A stretch of 28,739 nt of DNA from contig DJWS01000004.1 of NCBI GenBank assembly GCA_002441585.1, positions 88,321-117,059 of the forward strand, given 5' to 3'. The position numbers and the translations under genes are program-made. Below the pieces are notes generated by a model that was given only the letters and a program-made list of their open reading frames with translations, made no database searches and was not told where the DNA came from. How positions within the stretch are numbered: the stretch's first letter is position 1; each line of letters opens with the position of its first letter. Positions 8,594-14,878 of the stretch are shown here, one piece after another. This DNA is from Candidatus Saccharibacteria bacterium UBA6224 (GTDB taxonomy: Bacteria; Patescibacteriota; Saccharimonadia; Saccharimonadales; UBA4665).

Positions 8594-9022
8594 ATGGCAG
8601 GTGAGAAATTATTCCACGTCGGAGTCAAGGCGTTACTAACCCGGCCCGACGGCATGGTGCTGGTGATGAAAACCGGTTCATTCAAAGACGATGAGGCCCA
8701 TTGGGATCTGGCAGGTGGCCGCATAGAAGAGGGTCAAACCGAAATCGAAACCCTGGCGCGCGAAATAGAGGAAGAAACTGGTCTGACGGACTTCGGCGAA
8801 CCCGAATATTTCGGCAGCTGCATATCAAATATCCAGATTCCACTCGACGATGGTGACAAGGTCGGGTTGGTACTGATTGCCTACAAAGTCCCGGTGCCTG
8901 ACGACGTACAGATTGTAATTAGCGACGAACACAATGAAATCGCCTGGGTGAGCATGACCGAAGCAGCCGAACGGCTGACCTACAAATATCCTAAGGTCTT
9001 CACCGACCTACTTAAACCCTAG
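8594..9022 (+). CDS. Nudix hydrolase
   Basis: A 142-residue single-domain Nudix protein, a family that hydrolyses nucleoside diphosphates linked to another moiety. The Nudix box runs from GGRIEEGQ to AREIEEETGL. It keeps the metal-binding REIEEETGL part, but the first conserved Glu of GX5E is Gln. An N-terminal strand FHVGVKALLTRPDG and the C-terminal EIAWVSMTEAAERL match small MutT-like members. The substrate is not predictable. A weak promoter TTGCGA (8559-8564) and TAGGCT (8581-8586) would put the ATG seven bases after the -10 box. Its stop codon overlaps the stop of the convergent gene at 9019 through a shared CTAG. Confidence 0.87.
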   Translation: MAGEKLFHVGVKALLTRPDGMVLVMKTGSFKDDEAHWDLAGGRIEEGQTEIETLAREIEEETGLTDFGEPEYFGSCISNIQIPLDDGDKVGLVLIAYKVPVPDDVQIVISDEHNEIAWVSMTEAAERLTYKYPKVFTDLLKP

Positions 9023-9468
9023 TCGGCGGTTGGACGACGGCGCGGGCGGCTGGTGGCACGAGTGGTAATACGGCCGCCTTTGGCACGCAAGATCTTGAAA
9101 GCCAGCCAGATTATCCAGACAGCCAGGGCGGCATCGACCAGGCTGATGATGAGTCCCAGGATGTCAGGGAAGTGTTTGGCATTGAACAAAGCTACCGCCA
9201 AAATCATACCTTCGGCACCAATAAGGATGGTGGCCAAGCGATGGTCGCGTCGTTCCTGGGCGGCATAGGCCAATACCCAGACGAAGCCGAACCAACCAGC
9301 GACGACCAATACGTAGAGCATGTCGATGCCAATGCCGCTGATACAGCCATAGGTATCGGTATCGCGGCAAGAATTGATCGAGTTGACGATGGCGTTTACT
9401 ACATTGAGCAGGGAAATGACCATGAATTGAATCATTGCCGCTATGCCTGTTTCGTAACGAAGTCTCAT
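9019..9468 (-). CDS. Small four-helix membrane protein, unknown function
   Basis: A 149-residue protein from ATG 9468. Four hydrophobic segments are visible at about 10-30, 49-70, 79-95 and 101-124, with a cysteine pair in the first loop (SCRDTDTYGC). The tail is basic and arginine-rich (TTRATSRPRRRP). A longer start at 9525 is possible but would place 19 extra residues across the divergent promoter. ATG 9468 is preferred because a minus-strand TACAAT ends seven bases upstream. No family is recognised. It faces the HAD gene and shares a short divergent promoter region with it. Confidence 0.65.
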   Translation of the reverse strand: MRLRYETGIAAMIQFMVISLLNVVNAIVNSINSCRDTDTYGCISGIGIDMLYVLVVAGWFGFVWVLAYAAQERRDHRLATILIGAEGMILAVALFNAKHFPDILGLIISLVDAALAVWIIWLAFKILRAKGGRITTRATSRPRRRPTAD

Positions 9469-9475
9469 CGCACCT

Positions 9476-9481
9476 ATTGTA
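9476..9481 (-). promoter_or_regulatory. -10 box of the four-helix membrane protein gene
   Basis: TACAAT on the minus strand ends seven bases before ATG 9468. This predicts a leaderless mRNA and decides the start of that gene. The -10 box of the divergent HAD gene is only 30 bases away, so the two polymerase footprints must overlap. Confidence 0.6.
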
Positions 9482-9487
9482 GCGCAC

Positions 9488-9517
9488 GTGACCATGTGGC
9501 CGCCAGTCGGGTACAAT
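9488..9517 (+). promoter_or_regulatory. Promoter of the HAD gene (predicted leaderless)
   Basis: GTGACC (9488-9493), an 18-base spacer and TACAAT (9512-9517). The ATG at 9524 follows six bases after the -10 box, so the upstream in-frame ATG at 9494-9496 and any start near 9488 would not be in the transcript. Confidence 0.65.
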
Positions 9518-9523
9518 GGGCCC

Positions 9524-10108
9524 ATGAGTCAGAAGATAGAGGCGATAATTTTTGATTGTTTCGGCGTGGTTATAACTGATGCGCTGAGTTTGTTGCACCG
9601 CGAGTTGGCTGAACGGGACGAAGCCGCCGCAAGCGAACTTAGGGATGTCATCCGGGCGGCCAATCGCGGCATCATCTCTAGTGATGAGTCCAGGCAGCGC
9701 GTGGCGGAGCTGCTCGACATCACCAAGACGGAATATCGACAGCGAATGGATTCATCCGAGCGGACGGACTGGAAGTTACTAGATTACATTGGCAAGTTGC
9801 GAGTCGATTACAAGACGGCGATGCTCAGCAACATCACCCAAAGTGGCTTGCAGCGCCGTTTCCCAGACGACAAGCTGCTGGACTACTTCGATGAAGTGGT
9901 CATTTCGAGCGAAATCGGATATGTAAAACCAGAGCCCGAGGCCTATCTAATCACGGCCGAGCGCCTCGGCGTTGCCCCTGAAAGCTGCGTATTTTTGGAT
10001 GACAGGGAAGGGTACTGCGATGGCGCCCGCGATGTCGGCATGCAGGCCATCCGTTACGACTCATTCGATCAGGCTACGACTGAGCTGGAGCGACTACTAA
10101 CCGCATAA
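9524..10108 (+). CDS. HAD superfamily hydrolase, subfamily IA-like
   Basis: A 194-residue protein from ATG 9524. HAD motif I is IIFDCFGVV (nucleophile D11), motif II LSNIT (S102), motif III KPEPEA (K135) and motif IV FLDDREGY (D159, D160), with the alpha-helical cap between motifs I and II. The general acid/base Asp two residues after the nucleophile is Phe here. The same position is also non-Asp in some sugar-phosphatase-like HAD proteins such as YihX, so activity is possible but the substrate is unknown. The start was chosen by the -10 box six bases upstream; a longer frame from 9488 would begin inside the promoter. It is transcribed away from the four-helix membrane protein gene. Confidence 0.85.
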   Translation: MSQKIEAIIFDCFGVVITDALSLLHRELAERDEAAASELRDVIRAANRGIISSDESRQRVAELLDITKTEYRQRMDSSERTDWKLLDYIGKLRVDYKTAMLSNITQSGLQRRFPDDKLLDYFDEVVISSEIGYVKPEPEAYLITAERLGVAPESCVFLDDREGYCDGARDVGMQAIRYDSFDQATTELERLLTA

Positions 10109-10113
10109 AACAC

Positions 10114-10142
10114 TTGCATTTTACGCAGTAATGTGCTATTGT
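10114..10142 (+). promoter_or_regulatory. Promoter of the anchored protein gene at 10176
   Basis: TTGCAT (10114-10119), a 17-base spacer and TATTGT (10137-10142), with an extended TG two bases upstream of the -10 box. The predicted leader is about 27 bases and has no clear Shine-Dalgarno sequence. Confidence 0.6.
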
Positions 10143-10175
10143 TAACACTGTATAGAGATGTACGGGATTTAAGTC

Positions 10176-10724
10176 ATGAGATATCTTATCGGATTAGTCT
10201 TAGCCATCGTCGTGATAATCTTCATTATCATCAGGCTTTTGTCTGGTGGTGGCGGAGAGACGAAACAGACCTTGCTCGAGGACTACTCTATGACTGACAC
10301 GACCATGCGTTATGTCATCGATAACCCGACTCAGGCATCTCAGACTCACAACCAGGTCGAAATCGTGGTCGGCCGCAGTGATGCCACCATCACCGTCTAT
10401 CAGGGCTACGAGGGCAGTGTGGTACGGACCAAGACTTACCCAATGAACACATTGGCCTACCGCGATTTCTTGCGCGCCCTTCGTTTGACTGGTCATTACA
10501 CCGTCGGCAATGACGACCCCAATTTCAAGGACGAGAGTGGTTATTGTGGTCTTGGCAACCGTTTCATCTACGAGATAGTCGACGGTAGCGGTACGGTGAT
10601 CCAGCACTTTTGGTCAACCACATGTGGCGAAAAGACTTTCCGTGGCGAAGCAGCTAAAGTCGCTAGCCTATTCAAGAAGCAAATTCCTGACTACAACAAA
10701 CAAGTCTACGGCATCAAGCTGTAA
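10176..10724 (+). CDS. Membrane-anchored extracytoplasmic protein, unknown function
   Basis: A 182-residue protein. Residues 2-22 are a strongly hydrophobic segment (YLIGLVLAIVVIIFIIIRLL) that looks like a single membrane anchor. A glycine-rich turn (SGGGGE) and a soluble domain of about 155 residues follow. Only two cysteines are present, in SGYCGLG and STTCGEK, spaced so that they could form a disulfide outside the membrane. The rest is beta-rich in appearance (VEIVVGRSDATITVYQGY). No family is recognised. It has its own promoter at 10114-10142 and converges on the DciA-like gene with a 17-base gap. Confidence 0.6.
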   Translation: MRYLIGLVLAIVVIIFIIIRLLSGGGGETKQTLLEDYSMTDTTMRYVIDNPTQASQTHNQVEIVVGRSDATITVYQGYEGSVVRTKTYPMNTLAYRDFLRALRLTGHYTVGNDDPNFKDESGYCGLGNRFIYEIVDGSGTVIQHFWSTTCGEKTFRGEAAKVASLFKKQIPDYNKQVYGIKL

Positions 10725-10741
10725 CCGACGGCTCGCGATCC

Positions 10742-10981
10742 TCAACCGCCGATACGGAAACTTAGCCGTTTTTGGGTTTGTGCCACTTCGCGCAATGGTT
10801 GGTTGGCGAAGCGCAGGCGACTTGCCAGGGCAGCGCTCGGCACGATAATCAAGATGTCGTTGTCGCGTACCTGAACATGCACCTCTGCCTTGAAGTTGTC
10901 GCGGACATATTGCTTGATCGCCACCACCTCGGGCGGTTCATCAAACCCTTTATTCGACAGTAGGTCCGACAGGCTATCCAT
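10742..10981 (-). CDS. Small DciA/DUF721-like protein
   Basis: A 79-residue protein from ATG 10981. The core reads VHVQVRDNDILIIVPSAALA then SRLRFANQPLREVA and ends RLSFRIGG. This resembles the KH-like domain of the DciA/DUF721 family, in which a strand, an 'xxLxxRLxxxxxxL' helix and a final 'hxFRhG' strand follow one another; DciA is the ancestral loader of the replicative helicase DnaB. The similarity is a pattern call, and the protein is shorter than most family members. A longer start at 10996 (TTG) would be inside the -10 box. Minus-strand TACAAT lies six bases before ATG 10981, so the short start is preferred. Confidence 0.55.
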   Translation of the reverse strand: MDSLSDLLSNKGFDEPPEVVAIKQYVRDNFKAEVHVQVRDNDILIIVPSAALASRLRFANQPLREVAQTQKRLSFRIGG

Positions 10982-10987
10982 CGTTTC

Positions 10988-10993
10988 ATTGTA
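10988..10993 (-). promoter_or_regulatory. -10 box of the DciA-like gene (predicted leaderless)
   Basis: TACAAT on the minus strand ends six bases before ATG 10981. Its position rules against the longer TTG start at 10996. No clear -35 box is seen. Confidence 0.55.
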
Positions 10994-11054
10994 CAAGATG
11001 ATGATAGAGCATCCCGAAAAGCAGTGGCGTCAAATAATGACAGCCGTCAATGGT

Positions 11055-11075
11055 TGCGATTAGCGACCAATCGCA
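11055..11075. repeat. Inverted repeat, possible operator
   Basis: A perfect 7-base inverted repeat with a 7-base centre: TGCGATT, seven bases, AATCGCA. It lies where the -35 element of the promoter for the gene at 11115 should be and ends six bases before the TATAGA box. It is not followed by a T-run, so a repressor site is more likely than a terminator. Confidence 0.4.
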
Positions 11076-11081
11076 GTACGG

Positions 11082-11087
11082 TATAGA
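11082..11087 (+). promoter_or_regulatory. Possible -10 box of the acidic orphan gene
   Basis: TATAGA, 27 bases before ATG 11115. The -35 position falls inside the inverted repeat at 11055-11075; TTGCGA at 11054-11059 is too far (22 bases) for a normal spacer. Confidence 0.35.
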
Positions 11088-11114
11088 TGTACTTAAAAGC
11101 ATGACCAACATAAT

Positions 11115-11723
11115 ATGGCGCTATTGCACCCTATGCCGCGAGTGGAAATGTGCGAGACCAGAGCCGTCTCGCTTGAGGGAATTGTCCCGGATGTTGCTAT
11201 CGACATGTTACGCGCCGTCCAGGATTATGGCACGGCCGTGGGGTGTACTGAGTCACTGGATGCCGACTATCCTGAAGTGGTCGCGGTGGCCGCTGCCGCA
11301 GTCATGCGCCATGCGGTCATCGAATCCATGCCTGCCGCCACATCGTACGCCGATGAGGCCGGCTTACTAACATTCCACCAGTCATGTACAGGTGAGACCG
11401 CCCACTTTAGGCTTCAGGATCGTAGTCAGGAAGAAGAACAAGAAAAAGAAGAACGAGAAGAGAAGGCTTTCGCCAGAGCCATGCCCGAGACATCCGAGGT
11501 AACGGCCGACCAATTGTCGTTCATTGTCCGTTGCGTACAGAGGGCTCAGGCATTTAGTGTGGATAGCGCCGCCTACGGGCAATCTTCGCGTACCCTAGCC
11601 TGGTTATCGTCCCATGAAGCAAGCCGTGGCATAGTTGAGCGTGCCACGACAGGCTCACGCGGTGCCCAATTTACGGGACGGGCAGTCATGCAGTGGGCCC
11701 AGGCCCTGACGGCTAGTTGGTAG
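11115..11723 (+). CDS. Hypothetical alanine-rich, acidic protein
   Basis: A 202-residue protein with no recognised family. It is rich in Ala and Glu and has a run of charged residues (QEEEQEKEEREEKAF, about 104-118) that could form a single helix or coiled coil between two helical halves. The C-terminal part ends with GRAVMQWAQALTASW. No signal peptide or membrane segment is visible. The start is uncertain: ATG 11115 has no Shine-Dalgarno sequence, and ATGs at 11133 and 11148 are in the same frame. An overlapping frame (11050-11370) was judged a shadow because this one continues to just before mutM. It has its own promoter region with an operator-like repeat. Confidence 0.6.
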   Translation: MALLHPMPRVEMCETRAVSLEGIVPDVAIDMLRAVQDYGTAVGCTESLDADYPEVVAVAAAAVMRHAVIESMPAATSYADEAGLLTFHQSCTGETAHFRLQDRSQEEEQEKEEREEKAFARAMPETSEVTADQLSFIVRCVQRAQAFSVDSAAYGQSSRTLAWLSSHEASRGIVERATTGSRGAQFTGRAVMQWAQALTASW

Positions 11724-11744
11724 TCGGCGGCAACTTGCTACAAT
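11717..11744 (+). promoter_or_regulatory. Promoter of mutM (predicted leaderless)
   Basis: TTGGTA (11717-11722), a 16-base spacer and TACAAT (11739-11744). ATG 11751 follows after six bases. The -35 box overlaps the stop codon of the upstream gene. Confidence 0.65.
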
Positions 11745-11750
11745 AAAGGC

Positions 11751-12626
11751 ATGCCAGAATTACCAGAGGTAGAAACGGTCCGAGCGGGGCTTGCCCGGTT
11801 ATTGCCGGGGCAGGTCATAGCCGATGTGACGCACGACCACGACAAATCATTCCCGAACGCGCCGGCGGATGTGCGTCAATTTTTGGTGGGTGCCTCAGTT
11901 ATAGATGTCCGGCGGCGCGCCAAGGTGCTGATGATTGATCTAAGTAGTGAATACACGCTGGTGATACACCTCAAAATGACCGGACAATTGGTGTTCGATG
12001 GCGCCCACGAGCACTTTGGCGCCGGCCATCCCAGCACTAGCTTGGTAGGCAAGCTGCCGGATAAGTCGACGCGTGTGACCCTGACGTTCGCCGGTGGCGC
12101 CAAGTTGTTCTTTAACGATCAGCGCAAATTCGGCTGGATGCGCCTGATGCCGACGATCGAGGTGCCGAACATTGATTTTATGAAGAAGGTCGGGCCCGAG
12201 CCACTGGAGCCTGACTTTACCTGGCAGATGCTGCGTGATCGTCTATTACGCCGTAAAAATTCGAATATCAAGGCGGCCTTGCTCGATCAAACGGTCATTG
12301 CAGGTATTGGCAACATCTACGCTGATGAAAGCTTATGGGGGGCCAAGATTCACCCGAACACCCTTGTCAAGGATGTTCCGACTGCTAAGCTGAGGGTCTT
12401 GCACCAGGCAATCGTTGATGTACTCCGACTAAGTATCGACAAAGGCGGCTCGTCCAACCAAACGTATGTCGATGCCGAGGGCAACAAGGGTAGCTATATG
12501 CAGTTCGCCAACGTTTTCCGGCGCGAAGGTCAGACTTGTCCGCGCTGTGGGACTGTCATTGAAAAGCTGCGCGTGGCTGGCCGGGGCACGCACATTTGCC
12601 CACATTGTCAGCGAGTCAAAAAATGA
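11751..12626 (+). CDS. mutM: Formamidopyrimidine-DNA glycosylase
   Basis: A 291-residue Fpg/Nei family base-excision repair enzyme that removes oxidised purines such as 8-oxoguanine and cuts the strand by beta/delta elimination. The catalytic N-terminus MPELPEVETVRAGL is intact, with the nucleophilic Pro2 and Glu3. The conserved lysine is in RRRAKVLMI, followed by HLKMTGQLVF. The helix-two-turn-helix is IAGIGNIYADESLW, and the C-terminal zinc finger has four cysteines, CPRCG and CPHC. The length is close to the bacterial norm of about 270, with a small extra loop near 85-100. The start is fixed by the required N-terminal proline. It converges on the trehalose gene with a five-base gap. Confidence 0.97.
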   Translation: MPELPEVETVRAGLARLLPGQVIADVTHDHDKSFPNAPADVRQFLVGASVIDVRRRAKVLMIDLSSEYTLVIHLKMTGQLVFDGAHEHFGAGHPSTSLVGKLPDKSTRVTLTFAGGAKLFFNDQRKFGWMRLMPTIEVPNIDFMKKVGPEPLEPDFTWQMLRDRLLRRKNSNIKAALLDQTVIAGIGNIYADESLWGAKIHPNTLVKDVPTAKLRVLHQAIVDVLRLSIDKGGSSNQTYVDAEGNKGSYMQFANVFRREGQTCPRCGTVIEKLRVAGRGTHICPHCQRVKK

Positions 12627-12631
12627 TCGGC

Positions 12632-14821
12632 TTATCCACCAAGTTGTTTTAGCAGGGCCAGTACGTCGGCGACATTTTGGACACGAAAACGGGCCTTGGT
12701 GCGGCCTCGGCCGACCTTCACGGTGTGGCTCCAACCAGGCAAGTGTTCGAACATATCTTCGTCGGTCGTATCGTCGCCAATTGCCAGGACAAAGTCGGTC
12801 TGTTTGTGCAGTTGGCCGAGTGCCGCCTCGCCCTTGTGGACACTCGAGCTACGGACCTCCAGAATCATCAATCCCTGATCGATTACGATAGGATATTCCT
12901 TAGCCAGTCGCCACAATAGCCGCTTGAGCGCGACGAGGTTTTTGTGTGCGTAATACTGATTCGCACGCCGGTAGTGCCAGACGATTGAATCAGTTTTTTC
13001 TTCGATGCTGGCGCCCGGTGTCTTCTCGGTGTAAGTTTTGAGTAATGTCCTGACCTCTGGTTTCCAATTCAATTTGGCATCGGTGGTCTTTTGCCAGCGC
13101 GTCTTTTTGCGCGGCCTAATGAACCCGCCATGCTCGGCGATAAGTGTCAGATCACGCCGGTCGCCCAGCCAAGCCTGCAAGTCGTCTTTGCTGCGACCAC
13201 TGATGATGACGACATGATTGAGGCGGTCGGCCGTCAGCTTGTCCAGGCTGCTCAGTAGTTGCTTGGTCGGTTCGGCGTCCTCGGGCTTGTTCTTGAGGCT
13301 TACAAGCACGCCATCGTAATCCAGTAGCAGCACGCGGTCATGAGCCCGCCGATAAGCATCCTGCATTTCGCGCTTTTTGAGCTTGGTCAGCTGGTAGGTG
13401 ACATGCAGCGATTCACTGTGCGGCGTCGCTTGTTGCAGAGTCTTCATGAACGTTCCGGCCCAGTCATGGACGGTGTAATTTTGAATCCGGTGTTGCATCT
13501 TGCTAGCCCGGTCGCGCAGCTCTTTGGGCGATATGGTCAGAGCTTTTTGCAGACCCGAAGCCAGCGAGCCTTTCTCGTGTGGATCGACGATGATGGCGTC
13601 CTTGAGCTCCTCGGCAGCACCAGCAGTCTGACTGAGTATCAAGATGCCGTGTTTATTTGGCTGAGTTGCCAAATACTCTTTGGCGACCAAGTTCATACCG
13701 TCCTTGATCGGGGCGATGAACGCCACGTCGGCTCGGCGATACAGCGCCACGAACTGCTCGAAGGGCATTGACTTGAACATGTACTCGACCGGTTGCCAGC
13801 GGAGCGTACCGAATTCCTGATTGATTGATTTGACGAGTTTTTCGACGCGCTTTCTGAGGGCAATGTACTCCGGTATCTCGGTGCGCGACGGCATTGCCAG
13901 CATCACCATGACGACCTTGCCGTGAAGTTTAGGTGTGTTTTGGAGCACCTCACGGTAAGCTTCCAGGCGCTCGGCCAAACCCTTGGTCGGGTCCAGTCGG
14001 TCGACAGTCAGGATGATTTTCTTTCGCCCGTATTTGGCGCGCAGTTTGAGTAGCTCGGTCCGAACCGCTCGTTGCTTCGTCGCCTTGGCGAATTTGTTGT
14101 AATCGATTCCCATCGGGAAGTCAGTCACGCGCACGACGCGATCGGGCAAAATGAGCTTGCGGTGTTCGACGATGCCTATATCGGCCTGCTGGCAACAGTT
14201 CAAGAAGTTTTGGACGTACGAATCGGTATGAAACCCGAGCAAATCTGCACCTAGCAAACCGCCCAGTAATTGTTGGGCATGAGGCAGTGCAAAAAACGGC
14301 TCTGGTTTAGGGAAAGGGATATGCAAGAAAAAACCGATCTTATCATTGGGACGGCGCGCCCTAAGCATGGCTGGCAACAGCAGCAGCTGGTAGTCATGGA
14401 CCCAAATGGTGCTGCCGCGCGAGCTCAGCGACAAGACGGCCTCGGCGAACAAATTATTGACGCGGCGGTAGGCGCTCCAGTACGCATCCGGCGGTTTGAC
14501 CTTGACCTTCAGTTCGTGGAAGGCCGGCCAAAGCAGGCTGTTACTGAAGCCGTTGTAGTAATTCTCGAGCTGCTTTTTAGTCAGGAATACGGGGTAACAG
14601 TTGTGTTTCTTGAGCTCTTTGGTGACGTCGATGCGGTCGCTCTCACTTAAGTCCTCATTTGGGATACCGGGCCAACCAATCCATTTATTCTGGCGATTGT
14701 TGGCGTATGAGGAGAGGCCGGTGGCGAGACCACCGATACTTGGGTAGTACTCTAGCTTACCGTCAACACGTTTTACGCTGACAGGCAATCGGTTGGATAC
14801 AATTATGACTCCCGGCTGCAT
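12632..14821 (-). CDS. otsA-otsB: Fused trehalose-6-phosphate synthase/phosphatase
   Basis: A 729-residue bifunctional protein that should make trehalose from UDP-glucose and glucose 6-phosphate in two steps. The GT20 synthase part (about 3-465) has VSNRLPVSV, GGLATGL, WVHDYQLLLLP, FLHIPFP, TVDRLDPTKG (272-281) and KDGMNLVAKEY. The HAD phosphatase part (about 495-727) has LLLDYDGVLV (D501, D503), IISGRS (539-544), AEHGGFIR and the metal site IGDDTTDEDMF (681-691). Both halves look active. In many bacteria otsA and otsB are separate; the single-chain order is typical of fungi, plants and some bacteria. The role is probably osmotic or desiccation protection. ATG 14821 follows a TATAAT box by 11 bases. 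Confidence 0.96.
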   Translation of the reverse strand: MQPGVIIVSNRLPVSVKRVDGKLEYYPSIGGLATGLSSYANNRQNKWIGWPGIPNEDLSESDRIDVTKELKKHNCYPVFLTKKQLENYYNGFSNSLLWPAFHELKVKVKPPDAYWSAYRRVNNLFAEAVLSLSSRGSTIWVHDYQLLLLPAMLRARRPNDKIGFFLHIPFPKPEPFFALPHAQQLLGGLLGADLLGFHTDSYVQNFLNCCQQADIGIVEHRKLILPDRVVRVTDFPMGIDYNKFAKATKQRAVRTELLKLRAKYGRKKIILTVDRLDPTKGLAERLEAYREVLQNTPKLHGKVVMVMLAMPSRTEIPEYIALRKRVEKLVKSINQEFGTLRWQPVEYMFKSMPFEQFVALYRRADVAFIAPIKDGMNLVAKEYLATQPNKHGILILSQTAGAAEELKDAIIVDPHEKGSLASGLQKALTISPKELRDRASKMQHRIQNYTVHDWAGTFMKTLQQATPHSESLHVTYQLTKLKKREMQDAYRRAHDRVLLLDYDGVLVSLKNKPEDAEPTKQLLSSLDKLTADRLNHVVIISGRSKDDLQAWLGDRRDLTLIAEHGGFIRPRKKTRWQKTTDAKLNWKPEVRTLLKTYTEKTPGASIEEKTDSIVWHYRRANQYYAHKNLVALKRLLWRLAKEYPIVIDQGLMILEVRSSSVHKGEAALGQLHKQTDFVLAIGDDTTDEDMFEHLPGWSHTVKVGRGRTKARFRVQNVADVLALLKQLGG

Positions 14822-14832
14822 CTTAGCTATCC

Positions 14833-14838
14833 ATTATA
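14833..14838 (-). promoter_or_regulatory. -10 box of the trehalose synthase/phosphatase gene
   Basis: Perfect TATAAT on the minus strand, 11 bases before ATG 14821, so the predicted leader is only about four bases. Confidence 0.65.
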
Positions 14839-14863
14839 CCATCAGCCACGGGGTAGCGGCTGG

Positions 14864-14869
14864 TACAAT
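14864..14869 (+). promoter_or_regulatory. -10 box of holA
   Basis: TACAAT, nine bases before ATG 14879, with a predicted leader of two to three bases. Only 25 bases separate it from the divergent -10 box, so the -35 regions of the two promoters interlock and both cannot be occupied at once. Confidence 0.6.
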
Positions 14870-14878
14870 GGATAGACC

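Larger units (their letters stand above)
14827..14875. repeat. Mirror-image divergent promoter pair between otsAB and holA
   Basis: The 14-base sequence GGTATAATGGATAG on the minus strand (14827-14840) and GGTACAATGGATAG on the plus strand (14862-14875) differ at one base and point outward, with 21 bases between. Each contains the -10 box of its gene. Confidence 0.7.

Noticed and set aside
9469..9525. Longer start at 9525 for the four-helix membrane protein
   Set aside because: It would span both divergent -10 boxes; ATG 9468 lies seven bases after its own TACAAT.
10982..10996. TTG start giving five extra residues (MYNET) to the DciA-like protein
   Set aside because: These codons include the TACAAT -10 box itself, and ATG 10981 follows at the usual distance.
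11050..11370. 106-residue plus-strand frame
   Set aside because: It overlaps the longer frame at 11115-11723, which runs to just before mutM and has a more protein-like composition.
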